From Candidatus Uhrbacteria bacterium (GTDB lineage Bacteria > Patescibacteriota > Patescibacteriia > 2-12-FULL-60-25), in assembly GCA_016222815.1 (NCBI GenBank), contig JACRQE010000003.1, positions 248,001-312,000 on the forward strand: a stretch of DNA of 64,000 bases, written 5' to 3'. The notes under the pieces are model-generated. The model was not told where the DNA came from. It saw only the letters and a program-made list of their open reading frames with translations, and made no database searches. Shown here in pieces: positions 16,571-25,043 of the stretch. Each line of letters starts with the position of its first letter. The first letter of the stretch is position 1. Position numbers and translations under genes: made by a program.

Positions 16571-16602
16571 CAACAACGTTCCTTCCAAGGAGAAGAGGAC
16601 AC

Positions 16603-17934
16603 ATGCAGACCACGATCGTGACCAGCGATACCGATCCGCGGATTTCTGTTCCCGAAGAGAAACTTATCTATGCCGAACTCGACCTCGACGGCATCGATCC
16701 CGAAGGCGCCGAGATCTACCGCGAAGGCGCCAGGCTCTCCGAGTCGTACATCGCGCTGGAACCCGAACGCCAGGTCTACTGGAACGCCAATCCCTGCGTA
16801 CCGAAACTCTTCACGTGTATGGACGAGAAAGAGCAGGACACGGAACTGGCGCTCGGTTTGCCCAACGGGCTGGCGAACGTCTACCAGACGGCAGGCAACA
16901 AGCTCGGCGACACGAATCTGGTGCTCCGCCGCGAGTTCCAGTCCGGCATCGACCGCGCTTTCGCCGCCGGCAAACGGGTACTTGTCCTGTTCGTGACTCA
17001 TGAATCCAAGTGCGATCCGGACCACGATTCCTGCGCCGCCTGGTCGCATGACGGTCGAGCCGCGGACGAGAACGCCATTCGTCAGGTCCGTCGCTTCAAC
17101 CGCGACTACGTGGACCGCGGTGCCCATCTCGAAGTCGTCCAACGCCACGTCATTGCCGTGCGCCTCAAGTCGTATACCGATTTCGAGACACGCGTCTGGC
17201 ATGGCGAGACTGCTTGCATCGACCCGTTGGAGTATATGCCCCGGAACGGCGGTCCCATCGACGATAAGGCACTGTTTCCGAAAGTGCTGCGCCATTTCAG
17301 CGACGTTTTCCCGCAGCGTGACCCGCGTTTCAGCGGTCTCCATGCCCACGAATGGTCCGCGGTGTTGGGCCAGATGTCGCACATGTTCCTGGCGAATATC
17401 CATTTTGCCCATGACGTGGCGACCGGCAAGACCAAGTCTACCAAGGCTGGCCACCGGGGAAGGTGCGTGCTCGTCGGTCGTGGCGCCTGGGGCAACTTCA
17501 TCGAAGTGAACCGGTACTTCAAAGTATCGGACTTCACGCCCGACATGCTCCGCGAGTGCCGCATCGCCGGCAAGTATGTGGCCAAGAACGCCATCCTTGA
17601 CCTCATGCGGCGCGACGACACGCGGTTGTCCGTACCATTCCACGTCAACGTCCCGTATGACCTGATACGTCCCGGCGACCGCTGCAATTCCATAGCTCAT
17701 GCCGTGGATCTTGCCCGGGCTATCAAGCATGACTGGGACGAGAGGTTGTCCGGCCGGGAGCCACGCTTGCGGTTCCTTACCGAGCTCGTAGATGCGTTGA
17801 AGCACGATGATGTGAATCCTCTGGAAATCCCGTCCCTGGACATTCTGAGTCCAGACAGTTTCCGCTATTACGTCTCCGTCTCTCCGCGTGAAACCCGCCG
17901 GCCCGAACTCGTGGCCACAGGAGGTGATCTTTGA
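16603..17934 (+). CDS. ORFan protein with His/Cys-rich segment
   Basis: The 443-residue soluble protein has no signal peptide or membrane segment, and I do not recognise its family. A predicted strand VLVLFVTH leads into a His-Cys segment (HESKC, then DHDSC, then WSHDG) that could bind a metal or form an active site. A later HAHEW motif and IHFAH may supply more ligands. The C-terminal third contains a basic GRCVLVGRGAWGNF strand-turn. The start at 16603 is supported by GGAG and GAGG upstream and by the promoter position. A terminator follows. It is a single-gene unit between tgt and the DNA-repair genes. Confidence 0.75.
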   Translation: MQTTIVTSDTDPRISVPEEKLIYAELDLDGIDPEGAEIYREGARLSESYIALEPERQVYWNANPCVPKLFTCMDEKEQDTELALGLPNGLANVYQTAGNKLGDTNLVLRREFQSGIDRAFAAGKRVLVLFVTHESKCDPDHDSCAAWSHDGRAADENAIRQVRRFNRDYVDRGAHLEVVQRHVIAVRLKSYTDFETRVWHGETACIDPLEYMPRNGGPIDDKALFPKVLRHFSDVFPQRDPRFSGLHAHEWSAVLGQMSHMFLANIHFAHDVATGKTKSTKAGHRGRCVLVGRGAWGNFIEVNRYFKVSDFTPDMLRECRIAGKYVAKNAILDLMRRDDTRLSVPFHVNVPYDLIRPGDRCNSIAHAVDLARAIKHDWDERLSGREPRLRFLTELVDALKHDDVNPLEIPSLDILSPDSFRYYVSVSPRETRRPELVATGGDL

Positions 17935-17982
17935 AACCAGGACTCTGATGGCCTAGCCGTCCCATTCAGCTAAGCCACCCTC

Positions 17983-18018
17983 AAGCCCCGTTGCCGATTC
18001 TCGGTACGGGGCTTTCGT
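17983..18018 (+). terminator. Intrinsic terminator after the 16603 gene
   Basis: AAGCCCCGT (17983-17991) pairs perfectly with ACGGGGCTT (18006-18014) and is followed by TTCG. Confidence 0.75.
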
Positions 18019-18036
18019 TTATGTTATCGTCTCCTG

Positions 18037-18822
18037 ATGCTGAAAGACTTTAAGCGCTTCCTCTCGAAACTAGGGAAAATCCACGGACTGCAAGGCTGGT
18101 GGCCGCGTCTTATCCGTCACGAGGTGCGAAGTACGCGGCACGCGGCACGATCCAGCGTCCTCCATCACCCCGGTCCTAAGTCGCGTTGGCTCTCCAAAGT
18201 CCCAGCTGACCAGGCCTTCGAAATCGCAATCGGCGCCATCCTGACCCAGAACACGTCTTGGACCAATGTCGAGAAAGCTCTCATTTGCCTCGCGGAAAAG
18301 GGGATGGTGACGTCCAAGTCGCTTGCTCGAGCGCAATCTTCGTCCATCGAATCCTGCGTGCGGTCATCAGGCTATTATCGGCAGAAGGCGAAGAAGCTGA
18401 AACTTTTCGCCAAGTTCGTCCAAGATGAATTGGGAGGGGATTTGTGGAAAATTATAAATCGTCGTCCTGAGCGCAGCGCAGCGAAGTCGAAGGATCTTTT
18501 TTGGTCGGCCTCCATTCAGGACGACGGAATAGGTCAGGCTCGCGAACTCCTTCTCTCCCTCTGGGGCATTGGTCCCGAGACCGCAGATACGATCCTGCTC
18601 TACGGCCTCAACCGTCCGATCTTCGTGGTCGACGCCTACACCCGCCGCCTGCTCGTGCATCTCTCTGGTGACACTGCGTGGCTGAAACGTCCCTACGACG
18701 AAGTCCGTCAGTTCTGCGAATCAGCTTTAGTTTCTCAGTCAAGAAAGGTTCAAAAGTTTCAAGAATCCCACGCCCTTATCGTCCGCTGGGGCAAGGATAA
18801 CTCTCGATTGCGCATCTCATGA
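18037..18822 (+). CDS. Endonuclease III-like DNA glycosylase (MagIII type) with in-frame repeat insertions
   Basis: The 261-residue protein is a HhH-GPD glycosylase. IAIGAILTQNTSW, the hairpin LWGIGPETAD and the catalytic aspartate in FVVDAYTRRLL are clear. The hairpin has Glu where Nth has its catalytic Lys, and the C-terminal four-cysteine iron-sulfur cluster is missing. Both features fit MagIII-type 3-methyladenine glycosylases rather than true Nth. Two stretches look foreign: residues about 27-50 (basic, from a GCGGCAC-repeat region) and the peptide from 18460-18526, encoded by a 67-bp palindromic repeat. Both lie in linkers, so the enzyme may still work. The ATG at 18037 has a possible -10 (TTATCG) seven bases upstream. 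Confidence 0.85.
   Translation: MLKDFKRFLSKLGKIHGLQGWWPRLIRHEVRSTRHAARSSVLHHPGPKSRWLSKVPADQAFEIAIGAILTQNTSWTNVEKALICLAEKGMVTSKSLARAQSSSIESCVRSSGYYRQKAKKLKLFAKFVQDELGGDLWKIINRRPERSAAKSKDLFWSASIQDDGIGQARELLLSLWGIGPETADTILLYGLNRPIFVVDAYTRRLLVHLSGDTAWLKRPYDEVRQFCESALVSQSRKVQKFQESHALIVRWGKDNSRLRIS
18460..18526. repeat. Family A palindromic repeat inserted in frame in the glycosylase gene
   Basis: The 67-bp element has perfect 11-bp terminal inverted repeats (CGTCGTCCTGA at 18460-18470 and its complement at 18516-18526). Its interior carries GTCGAAGGATCTTTTTT. It encodes a peptide containing PERSAAKSKDL and keeps the reading frame. Related copies are at 36469, 45131, 48828 and 56096. Confidence 0.85.
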
Positions 18823-18836
18823 CAAACCGATAAACT
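18808..18836 (+). promoter_or_regulatory. Leaderless promoter of the uvrD-like gene
   Basis: TTGCGC (18808-18813), a 17-base spacer and TAAACT (18831-18836) are followed by seven bases and ATG 18844. The promoter lies inside the 3' end of the glycosylase gene. Confidence 0.7.
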
Positions 18837-18843
18837 CGGGCGC

Positions 18844-21819
18844 ATGGAAGACCTTCTCCAAGGCTTGAATGACGAACAGCTCAAAGCCGTAACGCACGGT
18901 CTTGGCCCTCTTTTGATCGTTGCCGGCGCCGGTACGGGCAAGACCATGGCTCTGACGCGACGCTATGTCCATTTGTTGTCATCAAAAGGTAGGGGCGAGG
19001 TTACCTCGCCCCTACTTACCCCGGACAACATCCTTGCCCTGACCTTCACCGAGAAAGCGGCAGGCGAGATGGAGGACCGCATCCTCCAGCTCCTGCCGAA
19101 CGGTACATACGATTTTTGGATCTCCACCTTCCACGGATTCTGCCAGCGTATCCTCGAAAAGTACGGCCTCGAGATCGGACTGCCGACCCATTTCAAGCTT
19201 TTGAACGAGACCGATGCCTGGCTCCTGCTCAAGCGTCACATCACCGAACTGCCGCTCGACCATTACCGACCGTTAGGCAATCCGGTAAAATTCCTGTCCG
19301 AACTGCTTAAACATTTTTCCCGCGCCAAGGACGAAGGCGTCTCTCCGGAACAGTATCTCGAGTTCGCGGAAAACTCTGTCCTGGACGGTGATTCCGAGTT
19401 CGTGACAGGGGAGCGCAAACGTCTGAAGGAACTCGCTGACTGTTTCTTCGCCTACCGCCGCATCCTGCGCGAGGAAGGCGCTTTGGACTTCGGCGACCTT
19501 ATAATCGAGACACTACGCCTCCTCAAAGAGCGGCCGCGTGTCCTGAAAGAGCTCCAGACGCAGTTCAAATACGTCCTGGTCGATGAATTCCAAGACACGA
19601 ACTGGGCGCAGTACGAACTCATAAAGCTCCTGGCAGGTGACGCCAAGAATCTCACGGTCGTCGGCGATGACGACCAGTCCATTTATAAATTTCGCGGCGC
19701 CAGCCTGGCTAATATCCTGCAGTTCCGAGATGACTTCCCTGATGCGGTCACGGTCATGCTGACCCAGAATTACCGCTCGCACCAGGAGATTTTGGATACG
19801 GCCTACCGGTCAATCGAAAAGAACAACCCCAATCGTCTCGAAGTCCGCCTGGCCGACACAGGTTTGAGCAAGAAGCTCTTGAGTGCCCGCGGCGACGGCG
19901 GTTTGGCCGACGTCATTTGGTTCAAGACCCTGGAAGACGAGGCTGACGGCGTGGCTGCGCGGATCAAGGAGCTCAAAGCCGCTGACCCTGATCTGACCTG
20001 GAACGATGTCGCCATCCTCTCGCGTTCCAACGACGGCGCTGAACCGTTCATCCGGGCCCTCGAACGCCACGCGATTCCGTTCCGCTTCTACGCCCTGCGC
20101 GGACTGTACTCCAAGCCGCTCATCGTTGACCTGACTGCGCTCTTTTCGCTCCTCGACGGTTACCACGAGTCTTCTGCTGTCTGGCGGGCCATGACCGCTC
20201 CGTGTTACTCGTTTCCGCCACGCGACATCGCGGCTTTCATCCAATACGCCAACCGCAAGGGTATTCCGCTCTGGCAAACGCTGCGCGAAGCCCGGCTCAT
20301 ACCCGGCATCGAAGAGAACGCCGAACGGCGCGCCTCCCGTCTCGTGGCCCATATCGAGAACCTGGCCGAAACCGCCAGGCGCGAGCGGCCGCTGAAGGTT
20401 TTCCAACTCCTGCTCGAGAAGACCGAATATCTCGCCCATATCCTGAAACTCCCAGAACAGGAGAAAGTCGAAGCTATCGGCCTCCTGAACGGCTTCGCCA
20501 ACCGCATCAAACGCTACGAGCAGTCCACTCATGGGCCCACGCTCCGCGGTTTCCTCGAAGAGCTAAAGACTGAAATCGACAGTGGTGAGGAGGGAGCGCT
20601 CCATGCCGACCCGGACGAAGGCCCGGAGCTGGTCAAGATCCTGACTGTCCATGCGTCCAAAGGCCTGGAGTTCAAACATGTGTTCATTGTCTCCATGGTG
20701 GACCAGCGATTCCCCACGCGTCCCCGGGGAGAATCCATCCCTCTGCCAGACGGTCTCGTGAACGAACGCTTGCCCGAAGGAGACGCCCATGTCGAAGAAG
20801 AACGCCGTCTGTTCTACGTGGCCGTCACCCGAGCTAAAGAGAGTGTGACCTTCACCGGCGCCGAGGACTACGGCGGCACGCGCAAGAAGAAGCCCTCGGT
20901 CTTCCTCGGTGAAGCCGGGTTCGATGTCTCTCCGCAGGAAGCTCGGACCTCCTCTGAACTCTTGAGCCTGGTCCCGCCGGTCATGTCCCCAGAGGATGAA
21001 GAGGCGGCCAACCGCGAGGTCTTCGAACTCAAACGCCGCTTCTCCTTCACCCAGCTGGCCGCTTTCCGGAGCTGTCCTTTGCAATACAAATTCGCTCACG
21101 TCTACCGGATCCCCATCCTCGGCTCGTACCACAAGAGCTTCGGCAATTCCATCCACCACGCCTTCAAGGAATTGTTGGAGCTCCATCTCAAGCGCAGCCG
21201 ATCGGTCCAAACCGACCTCTTTTCCGCTCCATCTCCTCGTTCCTCATCGACCGGTTTCAACGTGACAGAGGATGAGGCTTTGGCCATATTCGAAAGCAAC
21301 TGGATTGACGAATGGTATCCTGACCGGAGCCGCCACGATGAATATAAGAAAGAGGGGAGGGACGCGGTCAAACGCATGGTCAAACAGTGGACCGAGCATC
21401 CTCCGAATATCGCGTTCATCGAACAATCATTTGACTGGCGCATCGGTGACCATTCGCTCAAGGGCTCGGTGGACCGCATCGACTCCTTACCGAACGGTGG
21501 TCACGCTATCTACGATTACAAGACCAGCGAACCCAAATCTTCCGATGATCTCGCCAAAGAGAATAAAGAACAGCTCTGGATTTACCAGCTCGCAATGGAG
21601 GAAAAAGGCCTTGATATCCGCAAATTGGCATATTTATTCGTCCGTTCCGGTGAGGAGGCTGAAGTAGAGCTCCTGCAGGGCGAAAAGCGCGATGCCTTCC
21701 GCGACGAGATAGCCAGGCGCATGCAGGAAATCCTGGCCTCGCGTTTCGAACCCAAAGCATCCTCATTCGTCTGCCGGTTCTGCGATTTCAAGGATATCTG
21801 CGAATTCCGGAAATTGTGA
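18844..21819 (+). CDS. UvrD/PcrA-type helicase fused to a RecB-type nuclease
   Basis: The 991-residue protein starts with a superfamily 1A helicase: Walker A AGAGTGKT (27-34), LALTFTEKAA, the DEXX box VLVDEFQDTN, GDDDQSIYKFRGA, QNYRS, and the late motifs TVHASKGLEF and RRLFYVAVTRA. After about residue 720 comes a PD-(D/E)XK nuclease with RSCPLQYKF, GSVDRID, IYDYKTS and a final CRFCDFKDIC. The four cysteines probably hold an iron-sulfur cluster as in AddB. It likely unwinds and trims DNA ends in recombination or repair. Residues about 49-57 (GRGEVTSPL) come from an in-frame palindromic repeat. A leaderless promoter supports this start. Confidence 0.92.
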   Translation: MEDLLQGLNDEQLKAVTHGLGPLLIVAGAGTGKTMALTRRYVHLLSSKGRGEVTSPLLTPDNILALTFTEKAAGEMEDRILQLLPNGTYDFWISTFHGFCQRILEKYGLEIGLPTHFKLLNETDAWLLLKRHITELPLDHYRPLGNPVKFLSELLKHFSRAKDEGVSPEQYLEFAENSVLDGDSEFVTGERKRLKELADCFFAYRRILREEGALDFGDLIIETLRLLKERPRVLKELQTQFKYVLVDEFQDTNWAQYELIKLLAGDAKNLTVVGDDDQSIYKFRGASLANILQFRDDFPDAVTVMLTQNYRSHQEILDTAYRSIEKNNPNRLEVRLADTGLSKKLLSARGDGGLADVIWFKTLEDEADGVAARIKELKAADPDLTWNDVAILSRSNDGAEPFIRALERHAIPFRFYALRGLYSKPLIVDLTALFSLLDGYHESSAVWRAMTAPCYSFPPRDIAAFIQYANRKGIPLWQTLREARLIPGIEENAERRASRLVAHIENLAETARRERPLKVFQLLLEKTEYLAHILKLPEQEKVEAIGLLNGFANRIKRYEQSTHGPTLRGFLEELKTEIDSGEEGALHADPDEGPELVKILTVHASKGLEFKHVFIVSMVDQRFPTRPRGESIPLPDGLVNERLPEGDAHVEEERRLFYVAVTRAKESVTFTGAEDYGGTRKKKPSVFLGEAGFDVSPQEARTSSELLSLVPPVMSPEDEEAANREVFELKRRFSFTQLAAFRSCPLQYKFAHVYRIPILGSYHKSFGNSIHHAFKELLELHLKRSRSVQTDLFSAPSPRSSSTGFNVTEDEALAIFESNWIDEWYPDRSRHDEYKKEGRDAVKRMVKQWTEHPPNIAFIEQSFDWRIGDHSLKGSVDRIDSLPNGGHAIYDYKTSEPKSSDDLAKENKEQLWIYQLAMEEKGLDIRKLAYLFVRSGEEAEVELLQGEKRDAFRDEIARRMQEILASRFEPKASSFVCRFCDFKDICEFRKL
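18989..19015. repeat. Family B palindromic repeat inside the helicase gene
   Basis: Thirteen bases (18989-19001, GTAGGGGCGAGGT) form a perfect inverted repeat with 19003-19015 around one base. The element is read in frame just after motif I of the helicase. Partial copies occur at 44018-44040 and 44209-44232. Confidence 0.85.
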
Positions 21820-21847
21820 GTCAGTGCCTCAAAAATTTTTTTTCTTC

Positions 21848-22153
21848 ATGCCTTTCGATTCCCTCAAGTACATCCTCTCAAAACGAGCAGCCGCTGATCC
21901 ACGGCTGAAGGATTTGGAGATAGCCCGCATCTTCGATATCTCACAGAAAGTCTTGCGCGGGTTCTGGGGGGCGGAGCGCGCCGCTTTCATCCGCCCCATA
22001 TCCTTCAAGGAAGGTCAGCTAAAGCTCGAGTCGTCGTCACCGGCCGCCCAACAGCAATTCAAGACCGAAGAGCTGCGTATCCGGAACGAAATCAACCGAC
22101 AGCTTGGGCGGTTGTCCGTGCGCACGACCATGGTCGTGTCCAAAGGTTTTTGA
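21848..22153 (+). CDS. DUF721 (DciA-like) protein
   Basis: The 101-residue protein has the DUF721 layout. An amphipathic start (FDSLKYILSKRAAADP) is followed by a helical ARIFDISQKVLRGFWG segment, a RPISFKEGQLKLES beta hairpin, and an Ala/Gln/Lys/Glu helix ending in RNEINRQLG. The family includes DciA, which helps load the replicative helicase; some CPR members are annotated only as DUF721. I prefer the ATG at 21848 over a GTG at 21824, which is preceded by no ribosome site. It lies 28 bases after the helicase-nuclease gene. Confidence 0.7.
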   Translation: MPFDSLKYILSKRAAADPRLKDLEIARIFDISQKVLRGFWGAERAAFIRPISFKEGQLKLESSSPAAQQQFKTEELRIRNEINRQLGRLSVRTTMVVSKGF

Positions 22154-22157
22154 GCCA

Positions 22158-22166
22158 TGGTATAAT
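22158..22166 (+). promoter_or_regulatory. Extended -10 TGGTATAAT for a leaderless transcript
   Basis: A consensus TATAAT (22161-22166) with TGG before it ends seven bases before ATG 22174. The -35 region is poor, which an extended -10 can compensate. Confidence 0.7.
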
Positions 22167-22173
22167 ACGCGGG

Positions 22174-22563
22174 ATGTCATTCCGGACTTACATATATCTG
22201 ATGGCGCTTGGGACCCTCATGGCTTGGGTGGGTTGGGGGATTGTGGTCTTGAACGTCAACCCGAAAGAGTCCGGTCTCCTGGGCTTCGGCATGTTCTTCC
22301 TGACCTTGCTCATGGGTCTCCTGGGTTTCATCACCCTGGTCGAGCTTCTGATCCGGCTCTATGCCCTGAAGCGCCACGAGGTCGTAATCCGAGAAGTCAA
22401 AGTCTCTTTCAGGCATGCGGTCTGGCTCTCGCTGATTTCCATCCTGTCACTGATTTTCTCCTCGCAGGGGTGGCTTTCGTGGTGGATACTTATTGTGTTC
22501 ATAGTCGTCGCCGGCATCCTCGAATACGTCTCATTGATTATTCAATACTCGCGTCGCGGTTAA
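22174..22563 (+). CDS. Small four-helix membrane protein
   Basis: The 129-residue protein has hydrophobic segments near residues 7-27, 38-62, 86-102 and 104-124, with a basic loop (RLYALKRHEVVIREVKVSFR) between the second and third. The start at 22174 is chosen from the consensus -10 seven bases upstream; an in-frame ATG at 22150 precedes the promoter. No function is recognised. It sits immediately upstream of mreB. Confidence 0.75.
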   Translation: MSFRTYIYLMALGTLMAWVGWGIVVLNVNPKESGLLGFGMFFLTLLMGLLGFITLVELLIRLYALKRHEVVIREVKVSFRHAVWLSLISILSLIFSSQGWLSWWILIVFIVVAGILEYVSLIIQYSRRG

Positions 22564-22578
22564 GGGGATATCCAGCCC

Positions 22579-22608
22579 TTGCCGAAAACCCGTTCGGGAG
22601 CGTAAGAT
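22579..22608 (+). promoter_or_regulatory. Probable promoter of the mreB operon
   Basis: TTGCCG (22579-22584) and TAAGAT (22603-22608) are 18 bases apart. The ATG of mreB follows nine bases later, predicting a leader of about two bases. Confidence 0.5.
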
Positions 22609-22617
22609 TGGTCCGAT

Positions 22618-23664
22618 ATGAGGCCATCTTTTTTTGGTCGTTTCTCTAATGACCTGGGTATCGACCTGGGTACGGCGAATACTTTGGTTTACGCCAAAGG
22701 CCGCGGCATCCTGATCCAGGAGCCGTCGGTCGTCGCCATCAATATCCGGAACGGCCAGGTCATTGCCGTGGGCAGTGATGCCCGCGCCATGATCGGCAAG
22801 ACGCCGCCGCACATCCAGGTCACGCGTCCGCTCCAGCGAGGCATCATCGCCGACTTCGAAGTCAGCGAAAAGATGTTGAAATATTTCATCGATAAAATAC
22901 ACCGCGACAGCTCTGCCCTCATCCCCAGGCCGCGCGTCGTCATCGGCGTACCGCTCGACATCACTGAAGTGGAACGCAAAGCAGTCGGCGACGCTGCTAC
23001 CTCTGCTGGAGCCCGCAAAGTCTATATCGTCGAAGAACCGGTGGCTGCGGCGGTCGGCATCGGTCTGCCCATCTCCGACCCGGTCGGCAATATGGTCGTG
23101 GATTTCGGCGGCGGCACCACCGAAATCGCGGTCATCTCTTTGAACGGAGTCGTGACGGCCAAATCCATCCCCATCGCTGGAGACGAGCTCAACCGGAACA
23201 TCATCCAATACGCCCGCGACGTCTTCAATATGCTGTTGGGCGAACGCGTGGCCGAAGAAGTGAAGATTGCGGCCGGGTCGGCCATGCCGCTGTCCGAGCG
23301 CATCGAAGTCCCGTTGCGCGGCCGAGACCTGCTTTCCGGTCTGCCGCATGAAATCATGGTCAACGACGGCCAGATCCGCGAAGCCTTGTCCCGTTCCATC
23401 AAGACCATCATGGACCACATCAAATCCATCCTGGAGATCACTCCGCCGGAACTCGTAGCCGACATCTACCGCCGCGGCATCGTCATCACCGGCGGCGGAG
23501 CCCTCTTGCGCGGCATTGACCGGGCAATCACCGAAGGCACGGGCTTGCCCGTCCGGGTCGCCGAGGATCCGCTTACAGCTGTGGCTCGCGGTGCCGGTAT
23601 GCTGTTGGAGAACCCGTCCCTGCTCGAAGACGTCACCCTGCCTTCGACCGACCGCATGTCATAG
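22618..23664 (+). CDS. mreB: Rod-shape-determining actin homologue MreB
   Basis: The 348-residue protein is a full-length MreB: phosphate loop DLGTANTLVYAKGRGI, EEPVAAAVGIGLPI, the second phosphate motif MVVDFGGGTTEIAVISL and adenosine motif GGGALLRGID. MreB polymerises under the cytoplasmic membrane and positions the elongation machinery. The order mreB-mreC-mreD-mrdA follows, as in many rod-shaped bacteria; rodA is not adjacent. There is no Shine-Dalgarno site, and the transcript may be leaderless. Confidence 0.97.
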   Translation: MRPSFFGRFSNDLGIDLGTANTLVYAKGRGILIQEPSVVAINIRNGQVIAVGSDARAMIGKTPPHIQVTRPLQRGIIADFEVSEKMLKYFIDKIHRDSSALIPRPRVVIGVPLDITEVERKAVGDAATSAGARKVYIVEEPVAAAVGIGLPISDPVGNMVVDFGGGTTEIAVISLNGVVTAKSIPIAGDELNRNIIQYARDVFNMLLGERVAEEVKIAAGSAMPLSERIEVPLRGRDLLSGLPHEIMVNDGQIREALSRSIKTIMDHIKSILEITPPELVADIYRRGIVITGGGALLRGIDRAITEGTGLPVRVAEDPLTAVARGAGMLLENPSLLEDVTLPSTDRMS

Positions 23665-23692
23665 GTCGGTCAGGAATAACCCTGATTGAACC

Positions 23693-24502
23693 ATGTCCCG
23701 TCGTATCCCATTGGTCGTTACCCTGGTAGGAGCGGTCCTGGCCATCGCTATTTTGTATGCCATTGGTGCGTTGCGGCCGATCCAGGACGGTCTTCGATAT
23801 GTCCTTATGCCAGTCGCCCGCGTCCTATCCATGATCGGGACGAGCGTGGGTTTGGATACATACGGTTCGGATATCAATGCGTTGCGCGCCCAGGTCAAAG
23901 ACGACGAAGCCAGGCTTGCGGCCATCAGCGTGGACTACGTCAAATTGAGGAGCTTGGAGGAAGAGAACCGGCTGCTGCGCGAAACATCCAAATTCCTGTC
24001 CACCTCCGGATACGATCATGTCGGCGCTCGCATTATCGCCAGGAATATCCAGGGTAGCTCGGCAACCGTACTCATCGACCGCGGGACGGATGATGGGCTC
24101 GAAAAGGGGATGGCGGTCATCGTCGGCGATGGCATCTTCATCGGCAAACTGACCTCGTTGAGCCGGAACGTCTCGACCGTCACCCTGCTCTCAGACAGCC
24201 AGAGTCGGGTCGCTGCCTCGCCTCTCTCATCCAAGCACCTGTTCGGTTTGGTTCAGGGCATGGGCAATGGCGTGTCCAAACTCACCCTTGTGCCCCAGAC
24301 CGAAGAGTTGAAGCATAACGACGTATTGGTCACAGCCGGCACCGAAGAAAAAGTCCCGGCAGACTTGGCTATCGCCTTGGTGGATGAAGTCGAAGGCAAG
24401 CCTACTGATCCTTTCAAGACCTCCTCTCTCGTCCCTCTGGCGCGCGTGGACCAATTGAGCTTGGTCGTGGTCCTGCGGCCTGCGGCATTACGTCCTAAAT
24501 GA
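23693..24502 (+). CDS. mreC: Rod-shape-determining protein MreC
   Basis: The 269-residue protein has one N-terminal membrane anchor (about residues 7-26), a coiled coil (about 60-100, ending EEENRLLRETSKFL) and an extracytoplasmic beta-rich MreC domain with GLEKGMAVIVGDGIFIGKL. MreC links MreB filaments with PBP2 outside the membrane. It starts 28 bases after mreB and is followed closely by mreD. Confidence 0.93.
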   Translation: MSRRIPLVVTLVGAVLAIAILYAIGALRPIQDGLRYVLMPVARVLSMIGTSVGLDTYGSDINALRAQVKDDEARLAAISVDYVKLRSLEEENRLLRETSKFLSTSGYDHVGARIIARNIQGSSATVLIDRGTDDGLEKGMAVIVGDGIFIGKLTSLSRNVSTVTLLSDSQSRVAASPLSSKHLFGLVQGMGNGVSKLTLVPQTEELKHNDVLVTAGTEEKVPADLAIALVDEVEGKPTDPFKTSSLVPLARVDQLSLVVVLRPAALRPK

Positions 24503-24512
24503 TCATGAGCGT

Positions 24513-25043
24513 ATGAGATATCCAAAGTACGCATTCGTCGCTGTGGTGGGCATCGCCGCCGGTTTGTTCGAGAGTGTTTTTGTTACCTTCCTGGGAGGTT
24601 GGACATCCTGGGTGCGTCCAATTATCCCTCTGGTGGTATTCCTGGTCGTGCTCGAACGCCGTAACTTCGCTTTGTTTTTTTGCCTGTCTGCCGGTTTGGT
24701 CATGGATGCCTTCATCCTCGGCCCGCCGACCTTGGCTGTCTGGCGTCTGTTGCTGGCCGCTGCCGTGATGTCCGCCGTGGCCGACAAAGTGCTGACCAAC
24801 CGTTCAGTCTATGCCGCGGCCATGTTGGTGGTCCTGGGCAGGCTGGTGGATTTCAGCTGGCTCTGGCTCGAGCAGCTGTTGTTTGATCTGCGCGGCATCC
24901 CGGCCGATCTGGTCCCTGCCAGGTCTGAAGCTTTAGGCATTCTGGTTTGGGATCTGGGTTTGACCGTAGGTCTCTTCCTGTTCGGCATGTATGTCTTGCG
25001 TCATTATCTAAGGCCGCGTCGCATGCTCAATCGGTATGTCTGA
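24513..25043 (+). CDS. mreD: MreD-like membrane protein
   Basis: The 176-residue protein has about five hydrophobic segments and the position expected for MreD between mreC and mrdA. The sequence is poorly conserved, as MreD usually is; SAGLVMDAFILGPPTLAVWR fits the family's Gly/Asp-Pro-rich turn. It ends eight bases inside the PBP2 start, implying coupling. Confidence 0.75.
   Translation: MRYPKYAFVAVVGIAAGLFESVFVTFLGGWTSWVRPIIPLVVFLVVLERRNFALFFCLSAGLVMDAFILGPPTLAVWRLLLAAAVMSAVADKVLTNRSVYAAAMLVVLGRLVDFSWLWLEQLLFDLRGIPADLVPARSEALGILVWDLGLTVGLFLFGMYVLRHYLRPRRMLNRYV

Noticed and set aside
16570-17805. 411-residue minus-strand reading frame
   Set aside because: It is antisense to the 16603 gene, which has a promoter, ribosome site and terminator; the antisense frame has none.
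16603-17934. Carbonic anhydrase (CsoSCA-like) call
   Set aside because: Considered because of the His/Cys pattern, but ligand spacing and surrounding sequence do not match a family I can name.
18460-18526. Insertion sequence remnant or transposon
   Set aside because: The element is too short to code, and no transposase or target-site duplication was found; a palindromic repeat family fits better.
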